Source: a bacterium
GTDB lineage: Bacteria; BMS3Abin14
Assembly: GCA_029210545.1 (NCBI GenBank)
Contig: JARGFV010000041.1
Location: forward strand, 1-19,907
DNA: 19,907 nucleotides
Reading direction: 5' to 3'
Shown: one piece after another, positions 11,874 to 18,932 of the stretch
Position numbering within the stretch: position 1 is the first letter of the stretch
Layout: the number at the start of each line of letters is the position of its first letter
Position numbers and translations under genes: made by a program
Notes under the pieces: model-generated
Database searches by the model: none
The model's input: the letters and a program-made list of their open reading frames with translations, nothing else
What the model was told of the DNA's origin: nothing

Positions 11874-12764
11874 ATGAAAAAAACTGCCCTTATTGTTGCT
11901 ATAGCCTTTTTCATGGCTGCCGGCAGCTCTAAAGCCGTCTCCGCTTCCCCCGATCAGTCCACCGCGGTGCGCCGGCGCCTCGCCATGGAGAGTGCGGCCA
12001 GGGACAACCCCTTTCTGATCCTGCCCCATCGGCCCAACTACATCCTGCCCCTTGCATATAACCTGCACCCCAACGACGAGGCGTCCGGGCTCGAACCCGG
12101 GACCCTTGACGAACTGGAGATGACCTTCCAGGTGAGCCTCAAGGTTCACTTGAGCGAGCTGTTTCCGGGAAACCGCGGGAACCTTTACGCGGCGTATACC
12201 AGCCGCTCGTGGTGGCAGGCCTACAGTGGCGACAGGTCACGGCCGTTCAGGGAGACCAACCATGAGCCGGAGCTGTTTCTCCTTTACGATACCGATTGGA
12301 GCGTTCTTGGGCTTCGGGCGTCCAGTGTGATCTTCGGTGTGTCCCACCAGTCCAACGGGCAGGACGGCGCCTTGTCACGCAGCTGGAACCGGATCTACAC
12401 AAGCATCATCCTCGAGAGGGGAAACGCCATAGTAAGCGTGAAACCCTGGTACCGTATCCCGGAAAGGGAAAAGGACGGCCCTGACGACCCCGATGGGGAT
12501 GACAACCCTGACATACGAACATACATGGGCTCCGGGGAACTGGGGGTCTTCTTCAGGCGGGCCCGTCACACTCTGACCCTCACGCTCCGCAACAACCTGC
12601 GCCGTGAAAACAAGGGATCTGTCGAGTTGGGGTACTCCTATCCGCTCACGGCAAAGATGAAGGGGTACCTGCAGATCTTCGATGGATACGGCGAAAGCCT
12701 TATCGATTACGACCATCGGATGTCGAGGGTGGGTGTGGGTATCCTGCTGGCGGATTGGCTGTAA
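11874..12764 (+). CDS. pldA: Outer membrane phospholipase A
   Basis: OMPLA is a calcium-dependent outer-membrane enzyme that hydrolyses phospholipids reaching the outer leaflet. The 296-aa length matches the family (about 290). A signal peptide covers about residues 1-24 (Lys-rich start, hydrophobic core, AVSAS cleavage region). The active-site residues H158, S160 and N172 lie in SHQSNG...SRSWNR, with the same spacing as E. coli His142/Ser144/Asn156. Other hallmark segments are SRSWWQAY, PFRETNHEPELF, VKPWYRIPE, DNPDI.TYMG and GYGESLIDYDHRMSRVGVG. The enzyme should sit in the outer membrane and become active on dimerisation. The start ATG has only a weak upstream GGA. Its gene converges with the TIR-like gene downstream. 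Confidence 0.96.
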   Translation: MKKTALIVAIAFFMAAGSSKAVSASPDQSTAVRRRLAMESAARDNPFLILPHRPNYILPLAYNLHPNDEASGLEPGTLDELEMTFQVSLKVHLSELFPGNRGNLYAAYTSRSWWQAYSGDRSRPFRETNHEPELFLLYDTDWSVLGLRASSVIFGVSHQSNGQDGALSRSWNRIYTSIILERGNAIVSVKPWYRIPEREKDGPDDPDGDDNPDIRTYMGSGELGVFFRRARHTLTLTLRNNLRRENKGSVELGYSYPLTAKMKGYLQIFDGYGESLIDYDHRMSRVGVGILLADWL

Positions 12765-12784
12765 CGGCTGCCAGGCCCAGCCGA

Positions 12785-12853
12785 GCGCGAAGCGCAAAGT
12801 TCGAAGCGCGAAGAAAAAGCCTGCCTTCGTTCATCGTGCTTCGTTCTTCGCTC
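12785..12853. repeat. Inverted pair of heptamer tracts between convergent genes
   Basis: GCGCGAA, GCGCAAA, GTTCGAA and GCGCGAA run in exact 7-nt register at 12785-12812. At 12826-12853 TTCGTTC, ATCGTGC, TTCGTTC and TTCGCTC do the same on the opposite strand sense. The two halves are partly complementary and could fold into one long imperfect hairpin, which may serve the convergent genes as a weak transcription barrier. That role is inference. Confidence 0.6.
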
Positions 12854-12877
12854 CGGGCCGCAGTTTCTCAGCGGCCC

Positions 12878-13861
12878 CTATTCAAACAACAGGTTGGCGT
12901 CGATGAAAAAGCCGTTGGCCTTTAGCTGTTTCAAAAGGCCGATCTGCCAGCCGCCTTCTTCCTGGTACTGGATGTAGCGAACACCGAAAAGCTGCTCAGG
13001 AAGGTCGCCTGGACGCTCCCCCTCAAACAGCACGGTCACCGCTCCCGGGCCCAGCCGACCAACGAAAAACCCCAATTTGTACGCCAATTCGTGCTTGGAT
13101 TTTCCCATCCCGATAACAGACGTAAGGCCGGAGAGCCCTCCCCTCTGCCCGACGGCGAGGATCAGGAGCGTGAAAGCGATATGATCCACTGAGGCCAGGC
13201 TTTCCATGGACAGGGCAGAAGGGTCCTGGCCCGGGACCTCTATAGAGATACCAAGGCGGCCAAGCAGCTGTTCGACTGACGGAGTGATCGCCTCCCCGGC
13301 GCCGGAAATGATAAGGACCTTGCCCGGCTGATTCTGGGTGGATGCGGGTTTTTGCGGCGCTGACTGCGGGGCGCCGGGTGGCGAGGGTGCGGGTTTTTCG
13401 GCCACGGTTTTCGAAGCCTGCGAAGGAGCCGGCTTGGGCGCCTCCTTCAAGGGCGCCTTCACGGCCTTGGCCCGCTCTTTGGGCGGTGACTGTTTCACCT
13501 CCACCAGGTCCTCGCTGGAAATCTCCTGGATCAGGTCCGGTTCATCGTCAATGCGGTCCATGAGTTCGAGGAGTTCCTCGAGCCTGGTGATAGCCTTGGG
13601 GACGCCCATCTCGTACTTGGACTGCTTTTCCGTTTTGGAGTCCGCCCTCGAAAGGGGCCCTGCGGATATCTTGAACTGTTCGAAAGCGTCGTGCTCCGGA
13701 GATTCGCTGCCGAAAACGTCACTGACAGATTGTGACACCGCCAGTTCGAGGTCTTCCACCTCCTGGCTGTCGAAAGGAACAATCCTCGGATCGATGGTCC
13801 GGAGCTGATCCAGGACCTCCTGGAGGAGTTCCCTGCCCTTTTTCCCGGATAACTGTGCCAT
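12878..13861 (-). CDS. Protein with N-terminal helical domain, Pro/Ala linker and degenerate TIR-like C-terminal domain
   Basis: At 327 aa, it has three parts. Residues 1-105 are mostly helical and include VFGSESPEHDAFEQFKI, reminiscent of domains found before TIR-like domains. Residues about 125-180 are a Pro/Ala/Lys-rich linker. Residues 180-327 resemble the predicted nucleotide-binding TIR-like family (PF10137): KVLIISGAG, LLGRLGISIEV, HELAYKLGFFVGRLG, VTVLFEGE...LPEQLFGVRYIQY, and GGWQIGLLKQLKANGFFID. In family members the middle segment usually reads like ELGYFIGKLG, with a Glu thought to be catalytic; here that position is Lys262. The start at ATG 13861 follows a GGGGG-containing ribosome-binding site; the frame is open 41 codons further up. 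No cyclase or other defence gene is adjacent. An NAD-cleaving role is doubtful. Confidence 0.65.
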   Translation of the reverse strand: MAQLSGKKGRELLQEVLDQLRTIDPRIVPFDSQEVEDLELAVSQSVSDVFGSESPEHDAFEQFKISAGPLSRADSKTEKQSKYEMGVPKAITRLEELLELMDRIDDEPDLIQEISSEDLVEVKQSPPKERAKAVKAPLKEAPKPAPSQASKTVAEKPAPSPPGAPQSAPQKPASTQNQPGKVLIISGAGEAITPSVEQLLGRLGISIEVPGQDPSALSMESLASVDHIAFTLLILAVGQRGGLSGLTSVIGMGKSKHELAYKLGFFVGRLGPGAVTVLFEGERPGDLPEQLFGVRYIQYQEEGGWQIGLLKQLKANGFFIDANLLFE

Positions 13862-14175
13862 GGGTGACCCCCTGCGATGCGTCCCGGCACCGGCGACATG
13901 TTGGAATAAGGAGAATAGCACCAATATGGTAGCACCTGGATGTCCTTTGTCCAAGTGCAGGAATTCGGGCATTTTTTCTCCCACCTGTCAAAGCTCCCTG
14001 GGCGCTTGGCCCAAACGAGAGTTATAATAGCCTATATATCGGGAACTGAGTACTGGGAACCGGGAACTCGGAACTAAAAACCAGCACCTGGAATCCAGGG
14101 ATGTGCAGGAAATCTATGGAGCAGGGCGCTTGCGAAAAACTTTTTACCGCTGACGGGTATAGTGGCCGCCGGACA
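13862..14175. other. Spacer upstream of the TIR-like gene with an eight-unit heptamer tract
   Basis: At 14041-14096 eight 7-nt units run in register, several as GGGAACT or GGGAACC. TATAAT at 14023-14028 and TATAGT at 14158-14163 look like -10 elements on the plus strand, but neither has a good -35 at the right distance. On the minus strand TTGACA (13986-13991) lacks a good -10. No gene is supported here. Confidence 0.5.
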
Positions 14176-14333
14176 TTGTAGAGTCGCAAAAAGTCCAATC
14201 CGGGACTTTTTGCTCCACGGAAAGGGAAGAACGTCGTTTTCCCTTTCCTCACGGATCAATGACTTACGGTGTGAGTCATTGATTTGGGCGCCCCGCGCGG
14301 GGCGCATTGATGGACTTTTTACGAGTCCATCAA
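14176..14333 (+). mobile_element. Complete miniature inverted-repeat element of about 158 bp with five hairpins
   Basis: Five stem-loops sit back to back: AAAAAGTCC/GGACTTTTT; GGAAAGGGAA/TTCCCTTTCC; ATCAATGACT (14255-14264) with AGTCATTGAT (14274-14283); an 18-bp perfect palindrome of GCGCCCCGC type (14288-14305); and TTGATGGACT (14307-14316) with AGTCCATCAA (14324-14333). The two outer ends are inverted repeats of each other: the left end of the family reads TTGATAGAGTCGCAAAAAG and the complement of the right end reads TTGATGGACTCGTAAAAAG. The first two hairpins recur at 1-70 and 19836-19905. It contains no frame of its own and ends 17 nt before the next start codon. Confidence 0.7.
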
Positions 14334-14350
14334 CCTTGGAGGTGATGGCA

Positions 14351-14566
14351 ATGTTGGATCTCGACGCCCAAGAGCGTGAAATCCTGGCCGACGTGCTGGA
14401 CACGCTGCTAGCCGACCTGAGAATGGAGATCGGTCGAACGGATCGGCAGGATTATCGCGTTATGCTGAAAAGACGCAAAGCCATCCTGGAAAAAGCCGTG
14501 GCCCATTTCAGGGGAGAGCAGGGTTTACAGATCGGGAGTGCGGGTCAGGGGGTGTTTCAACTCTGA
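14351..14566 (+). CDS. Small conserved-type hypothetical protein, 71 aa
   Basis: I do not know its function. The protein begins MLDLDAQEREILADVLDTLLADLRMEIGRT-like: an acidic helix, then ADLRMEIGRTDRQDY and a basic helix MLKRRKAILEKAVAHF. The pattern of a helical hairpin ending in DLRMEI..TDR..YR..LKRR is one I associate with small uncharacterised bacterial proteins. It is soluble and has no Cys. The start at ATG 14351 has GGAGG 8 nt upstream; an in-frame ATG at 14345 is too close to that site. The miniature repeat element ends only 17 nt before it, so its transcription may be driven or shaped by that element. Confidence 0.65.
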   Translation: MLDLDAQEREILADVLDTLLADLRMEIGRTDRQDYRVMLKRRKAILEKAVAHFRGEQGLQIGSAGQGVFQL

Positions 14567-15075
14567 CGACGGGATAAGGATCAGGAGCGATGGGCCAGGG
14601 GGTGCGGTACGGTCCCGATGTCGTTGAGCCGGGAGGTGTGCACCGCGGGATTCGAGGTCTGCCGTTTGACCTACAGGATGCCGGCCGGCCAGCGCCGGGT
14701 GATGGTTCGGTCAAGGGTTGAAGCAAAAGGATGGATGGATTTGTACTTAGGGAAACCCCCCGGCTTTGCCGGGGGACCCGAGAAGTTTGACAGTTCCTGG
14801 AGTAGGAGTAGGAGACCATTAATAAAGCTGACTCACCACAGCCTGTCCTGAGCTTGCCTGCAGTGAGCTTGTCGAACTGTCGAAGGGCGCGGCCGCTGGG
14901 AGGCCGCTCCCTTCGACAAGCTTCACAGTTCAAGCCCCCGACTTTGCCGGGGGTACATGGCTGTCAGCGAACCGGGAACCAGAAACTAATAACAAAGAGC
15001 TGGGAGCGAAGGATCGTATTAGCACATAGCCCCCAGTACCTGGCTCTGCAATTCTTCACAGCGAGGAGATCCCCC
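14567..15075. repeat. Gene-free spacer rich in hairpins, with a heptamer tract
   Basis: CCCCCGGC/GCCGGGGG form a hairpin at 14757-14775, and a near copy with the same CTTTGCCGGGGG lies at 14935-14953. Between them a long stem pairs TCGAAGGG (14880-14887) with CCCTTCGA (14909-14916) around GCGGCC/GGCCGC, with flanking AGCTTGTCGA/TCGACAAGCT-type sequence. At 14967-15008 heptamers GCGAACC, GGGAACC, AGAAACT run in register. I see no credible gene in this stretch. Confidence 0.6.
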
Positions 15076-15258
15076 ATGCCCCTTTATGAATTCGAATGCA
15101 AAAAGTGCAGGCGCCCTTTCGACAAGGTCATGAGCATCAGGGAGATGGAAACAGGGCAGGTTGAATGCCCCAGGTGCGGCTCCGACGATGTTTTGAAGCT
15201 CATCTCATCCGGTGGGATAAAGATCGGGATCGGCGGATACGCCGGTAAGGTAAAATAA
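15076..15258 (+). CDS. FmdB-family zinc ribbon protein
   Basis: This 60-aa protein opens MPLYEFECKKC, the typical start of the FmdB/regulatory zinc-ribbon family. Two CxxC knuckles, C8/C11 and C31/C34 (VECPRCGS), should bind one zinc ion. The C-terminal GGIKIGIGGYAGKVK is a short Gly-rich tail. Members of the family are small and mostly uncharacterised; the name derives from a formamidase gene cluster, so a direct role in that pathway should not be assumed. The start ATG 15076 follows GAGGAG at 7 nt; the upstream open frame has no family similarity. The next gene begins 202 nt downstream. Confidence 0.85.
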   Translation: MPLYEFECKKCRRPFDKVMSIREMETGQVECPRCGSDDVLKLISSGGIKIGIGGYAGKVK

Positions 15259-15460
15259 TCCAGCCTCCCGGGGCACCTGTCCCCGTCACCTCCCCGCCAA
15301 GCAGTCCGGAAAGATCCCTCTTCTCCTTGCCCGGCACGTTGGCCATGAGCCGGATCGCGGCAACGACGCGGCCGCGCCCGTACGGGACGAGGATCGGGAA
15401 GTTGATGATAACAGGCGGATTTGATGTAATATGGGGGATCTGCTCCGGAAGGAGAGCCGC

Positions 15461-16468
15461 TTGTCGAAGAGAAAGATAACCATGACAGCTGCCCTTGCTC
15501 TCGTGCTGTTTTGTTCCGGGGCCGCGGCAGCTGCCGAAACGGCGCTGATCGGGGACAGCATGGGCGCCTGCATGGGTGAAGAGGGGTTTGAAACGGCCTG
15601 GCTGGACAGGATCCATTCCTACATCACCAGGACCCTGTGCCAGCCTTCCGTGTGGTTCGACAACTTTTTCGGTGAACAACGTTCCGGCGAAGAGTGGCCT
15701 GGCAGCCTGGTGCGGTGGAGATCATCCTTTCGAAGGGACGAGAAGGAGGGGGATCTTTTCGGTTCCGGCGTGAGCGCCAGCCTGCGTCTCCCCAAGATGA
15801 GCCAAAAGTTCAGGCTGATAATCACCTCCCAGGACAATGACCTGGATGCGCCCGGCCATCCTGGTGAAGACCCTTTTCTGCAGGATACGGATCCAGGGGT
15901 TACTGCCGACACGAAACGAAGTGCCGCCGGTTTGAGGTATGACCTCTCCGACACCAGGCGGGCGAGACTTCACCTCGGAGCCGGGTTCCGTTTGACCGAT
16001 ACAGTGGAGCCGTACGTGCGTCTCCGCCTCAGGGTCACGGAACCCCTTTCGAGCCACACCCTTGTCAGGCTCACACCTGCTGTTGTCTGGTTCAGGGACG
16101 AGGGGATAAACCAGTCTTTCCGGATCGACTTTGACTGGAGGCTGGGAGAGAGCGCCCTCGCCAGGGCCACGGAGGCGGCGCTCTGGAAAGAGGTGGAACC
16201 GGGCGTCCAATGGGGTTCGGCTCTTTCCCTTTTTGACAGACTTGGTCCGACGGTCGTTGCGGGGATCGAGGGCTCTGCGGAAGGGAACACGTATCCAAAA
16301 AACGACGTTGCCCGCTACCGTCTCGTTACAAGGATCAGGTCAAATTTTATCCGTCCCTGGCTTTTCCTGGAGGCGGCTCCGGAACTCTACTGGCCTCGGG
16401 ACGACACAGGGCGCTACAGGAGGTACAAGGCGACCACCCTGAGGATCGAAGTCCAGTTCTTCAGTTGA
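15461..16468 (+). CDS. Predicted outer-membrane beta-barrel protein of unknown function
   Basis: Of 335 aa, it starts at TTG 15461, with AAGGAG 6 nt upstream. A signal peptide is clear: SKRK, then a hydrophobic core ALALVLFCSGAAAAAE. After a periplasmic-type segment (WLDRIHSYITRTLCQPSVWFDNFFG) the protein consists of alternating short strands rich in Arg, Leu, Phe and Tyr (RLHLGAGFRLTD, VEPYVRLRLRVTE, LVRLTPAVVWF), typical of barrel strands. The end RPWLFLEAAPELYWPRDD...TLRIEVQFF resembles an uncharacterised family of such proteins, and the aromatic terminus fits a barrel assembly signal. No catalytic triad like that of PldA is present, so it is not a second phospholipase. Function unknown. 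Confidence 0.7.
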   Translation: MSKRKITMTAALALVLFCSGAAAAAETALIGDSMGACMGEEGFETAWLDRIHSYITRTLCQPSVWFDNFFGEQRSGEEWPGSLVRWRSSFRRDEKEGDLFGSGVSASLRLPKMSQKFRLIITSQDNDLDAPGHPGEDPFLQDTDPGVTADTKRSAAGLRYDLSDTRRARLHLGAGFRLTDTVEPYVRLRLRVTEPLSSHTLVRLTPAVVWFRDEGINQSFRIDFDWRLGESALARATEAALWKEVEPGVQWGSALSLFDRLGPTVVAGIEGSAEGNTYPKNDVARYRLVTRIRSNFIRPWLFLEAAPELYWPRDDTGRYRRYKATTLRIEVQFFS

Positions 16469-16571
16469 AAAAGTGCCGGTGAAAACGCATCGGCCCCTGG
16501 GCATGGTCCGGAGAAAGCTCTTCGGATATATTAGGATAACAGGCCATGGAGCAGACGTCTGGAGGTGCTGG

Positions 16572-16934
16572 ATGAGTTTTGGCAGTGCGGAACCGTCCGT
16601 AAGCGGGAAAAGGGAACGCAGGGAGAGAGAAAAAAAGATCGCGGCCGTGGGATGGGGAGCGTTCTTCGTATGGCTCGGTTTTATCCTGATGATAAAGGCC
16701 GGATCCGGGGCGATCCTCATTGGTGTCGGAGTCATCAGCCTGTGTGTCCAGGTTGTGCGCAAGTACGCTGGTCTGGAATCGGAAGGGCTCTGGATCCTGG
16801 TCGCGATCCTTTTCATTGTCGTCGGGGTCTGGGAGGTGCTGGAGGTTCGTATCCCCCTCATGTCTCTTCTGCTCATCGTGGTTGGGGCTGCTTTTATCCT
16901 CTCTGCAGTGCGGAGGAAAAGCAACTCCCGCTGA
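16572..16934 (+). CDS. Small integral membrane protein with about four helices
   Basis: The protein is 120 aa. A short basic cytoplasmic segment (GKRERREREKK) precedes hydrophobic stretches at about residues 23-42, 43-60, 72-90 and 92-112, all of them Gly/Val/Ile-rich. No conserved polar residue inside a helix stands out, so it is probably structural or regulatory rather than a transporter. The start at ATG 16572 has GGAGG 6 nt upstream; the frame is open further upstream through non-conserved sequence. It lies 103 nt after the barrel gene and 106 nt before metF, in the same direction. I do not recognise a named family. Confidence 0.65.
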   Translation: MSFGSAEPSVSGKRERREREKKIAAVGWGAFFVWLGFILMIKAGSGAILIGVGVISLCVQVVRKYAGLESEGLWILVAILFIVVGVWEVLEVRIPLMSLLLIVVGAAFILSAVRRKSNSR

Positions 16935-17040
16935 CAGGCTCCTTGCCAAAACCCGCCGGGTTGCCTAGAATCCTGCCTTCGTGGTGTCCGCCGGACACCG
17001 TTCCCGTCATGACAGACCTTTGCCCCTTCGGAGTGAGCTT

Positions 17041-17904
17041 TTGAAGATCGGAGACATCCTCAAACAGGATCGACGCCTGTTATCCTTCGAATTTTTCCCG
17101 CCCAGGAACCCGGAGAGCGAGCACATACTCCACGAGACCGTGGAGGTCCTCAAGCGGTTCGAGCCCGACTTCGTCTCAGTCACTTACGGAGCCGGAGGCA
17201 GCACCAGGGACCGCACCCTCCAGTGGACCATCGACATCAAGGAGAGGTACGGTCTGGACGTTATGATGCACCTGACCTGCCTCGCTTCGACCCGTGAGGA
17301 TATCGGCAGCGTGGTCGAAGTTCTCAGGCACAGCGGGATCGAAAACGTCCTCGCGCTCAGGGGAGACCCCCCCAGGGACCTCCCGTTGGTCCAGGTGAAG
17401 GATGATTTCAGTTTTGCCTGTGAACTGGTCGAGTACCTGGAGAAGCTGGGCCGGTTTTCCATCGGGGTGGCCGGATATCCCGAAGGCCATCTGGAGTCAC
17501 CATCCCTTGAAACAGACATCCAATACCTCAAACAAAAGGTCGATGCCGGCGCCGATTTCATCATCACCCAGATCTTTTTCGACAACCGGTATTTTTTCGA
17601 TTTCGTGGATCGTGCCGCCTCTGCCGGGATCGATGTGCCCATCATCCCCGGGATCATGCCCATCGTCAACCTGGGCCAGGTGCAGAGGTTTACCCAGATG
17701 TGCGGGGCCACGGTGCCGGACCGGATCGTCGGGGAGATGGAGGGGCGGGACGATGAGGAAATGGTCAAGATCGGGATCGAGTACGCTGTCGGCCAGTGCC
17801 GTGAGCTCATCGATGCACAAGTCGCCGGGCTGCATTTTTACACGCTGAACCGGAACCAGGCCACAGAGCTGGTCCTGGACGAGATCGGCACCGACTGGCG
17901 CTGA
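17041..17904 (+). CDS. metF: 5,10-methylenetetrahydrofolate reductase
   Basis: MetF reduces methylenetetrahydrofolate to methyltetrahydrofolate using FAD, supplying methyl groups for methionine synthesis. At 287 aa it has the length of the bacterial single-domain TIM-barrel enzyme. The catalytic-type Glu is E17 in SFEFFPPR; YGAGGSTRDRT follows; D109 in LALRGDPP corresponds to the conserved Asp near FAD; ADFIITQIFFD and PIIPGIMPI are further family segments. The C-terminal GLHFYTLNR closes the barrel. I chose TTG 17041, with GGAG 7 nt upstream, because family proteins begin close to this point; an upstream GTG would add 20 residues with no similarity. In organisms with a Wood-Ljungdahl pathway a MetF can also work there, but no partner genes are in view. 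Confidence 0.93.
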   Translation: MKIGDILKQDRRLLSFEFFPPRNPESEHILHETVEVLKRFEPDFVSVTYGAGGSTRDRTLQWTIDIKERYGLDVMMHLTCLASTREDIGSVVEVLRHSGIENVLALRGDPPRDLPLVQVKDDFSFACELVEYLEKLGRFSIGVAGYPEGHLESPSLETDIQYLKQKVDAGADFIITQIFFDNRYFFDFVDRAASAGIDVPIIPGIMPIVNLGQVQRFTQMCGATVPDRIVGEMEGRDDEEMVKIGIEYAVGQCRELIDAQVAGLHFYTLNRNQATELVLDEIGTDWR

Positions 17905-18020
17905 TAGCAATTAAGCGCGCATGTGCACCAGTGCACTTGAACGTTCTGCACGACCCTTCCCCAATCCCCCGCCGGCATGTTATTAAAAGATGAGGGGGCG
18001 AATACGGAGGAGTGAGCGCA

Positions 18021-18839
18021 ATGATGGAAAAAATGTCGGAGCTCACCGGCAGGATCGGGAAGACTTTTGGGGCGGGAGATGTGGTGTTTCAGCAGGGGGA
18101 TACCGGGGACACCATGTATATCATCCATACCGGCACCCTGGCCGTCATCCGGGAAACGGAAGGCACCGGCACAGTGGTTGCCCGTCTCAACCCCGGGGAT
18201 TTTGTCGGAGAGATGGCCCTGGTAGACCAGGAGCCCAGGTCGGCTACCGTCAAGGCCATTGAAGAGGCAACCCTTGTTCCCATCACCCGGAGCTTTCTCC
18301 TCAAGCACAGCGCGAAGGACACCAGGTTCGTCCTGAACCTTATGGAAAGCCTCAGCGCCCGGCTTGAAAGGGTGGACGAAATGCTCAAGTGGCGGTTCGC
18401 CGAGTCGGGACCACCTGCCGGCCCGGCCGATGGACCTCCCGGCGACGAACCGAGGTCTGCCGCGTTCCTCAAAAGTTTCAGTGCCTCCCTGGACCCTGCC
18501 GCCCTCATCAGAGTCAACCAGGGAGATATTATTTTCCGTACCGGAGATGCCGGAGATGTCATGTACATCATCCTGGACGGTGAGGTTCACGTCAGCCAGG
18601 AGGAGGGGGGACAGCGCTTCGTGCAAGCTCGTTTCGGCAGGGGCCATTTCTTCGGTGAGATGGCTCTCGTCTCGGGTAGGCCCAGGGTGGCCACAGCCAT
18701 TGCCGCAGCACCGTCGGTGCTCATGCCGCTGACTCGCGAGACGTTCCTTCAGAAGGTGCAGACCGACCCCGAAGTTGCTCTTCACACGGTACAGATCCTC
18801 ATCGTACGCTTGAGGCGATCCCTGCAGATGCTCGATTAG
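18021..18839 (+). CDS. Protein with two cyclic-nucleotide-binding domains
   Basis: At 272 aa, it has two CRP-type beta-roll domains in tandem. The first has its phosphate-binding cassette at about 60-77 (GDFVGEMALVDQEPRSATV) and the second at about 208-225 (GHFFGEMALVSGRPRVATA). Both keep the Gly-Glu and Arg that contact the ribose phosphate. A helix resembling a CRP dimerisation helix (NLMESLSARLERVDEML) and a Pro/Gly-rich linker lie between them. There is no helix-turn-helix, kinase or membrane domain, so it looks like a sensor or adaptor that acts through a partner. GGAGG at 18006-18010 fits ATG 18021 (10 nt) better than the in-frame GTG 18012 (1 nt). The next gene starts 93 nt downstream on the same strand. 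Confidence 0.85.
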   Translation: MMEKMSELTGRIGKTFGAGDVVFQQGDTGDTMYIIHTGTLAVIRETEGTGTVVARLNPGDFVGEMALVDQEPRSATVKAIEEATLVPITRSFLLKHSAKDTRFVLNLMESLSARLERVDEMLKWRFAESGPPAGPADGPPGDEPRSAAFLKSFSASLDPAALIRVNQGDIIFRTGDAGDVMYIILDGEVHVSQEEGGQRFVQARFGRGHFFGEMALVSGRPRVATAIAAAPSVLMPLTRETFLQKVQTDPEVALHTVQILIVRLRRSLQMLD

Positions 18840-18932
18840 CCGGATTTTTCATGGCAGCTGGATAACCTCTTCCGACAAATTATATCCTGAAGCCTGGTGA
18901 AGTTCTTCAACAGACTCCCGGGGGGCAGTCCC

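Noticed and set aside
12878-13861. A CBASS, Pycsar or Thoeris defence operon around the TIR-like gene
   Set aside because: No cyclase, sensor or accessory gene adjoins it, the catalytic Glu appears replaced, and its neighbours are housekeeping or envelope genes.
15461-16468. Second phospholipase A
   Set aside because: It shares signal peptide and barrel character with PldA but lacks the HxSNG and SRSWNR active-site segments.
16983-16999. GGTGTCC/GGACACC hairpin before metF as a riboswitch or terminator
   Set aside because: It is a 7-bp stem with no T-run and none of the conserved elements of SAM riboswitches.
17923-17936. GTGCAC-CA-GTGCAC dyad between metF and the cyclic-nucleotide-binding gene, as an operator
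   Set aside because: It does not fit the CRP/FNR or methionine-regulator consensus. The half-sites are short and self-complementary, and no DNA-binding regulator is encoded nearby.
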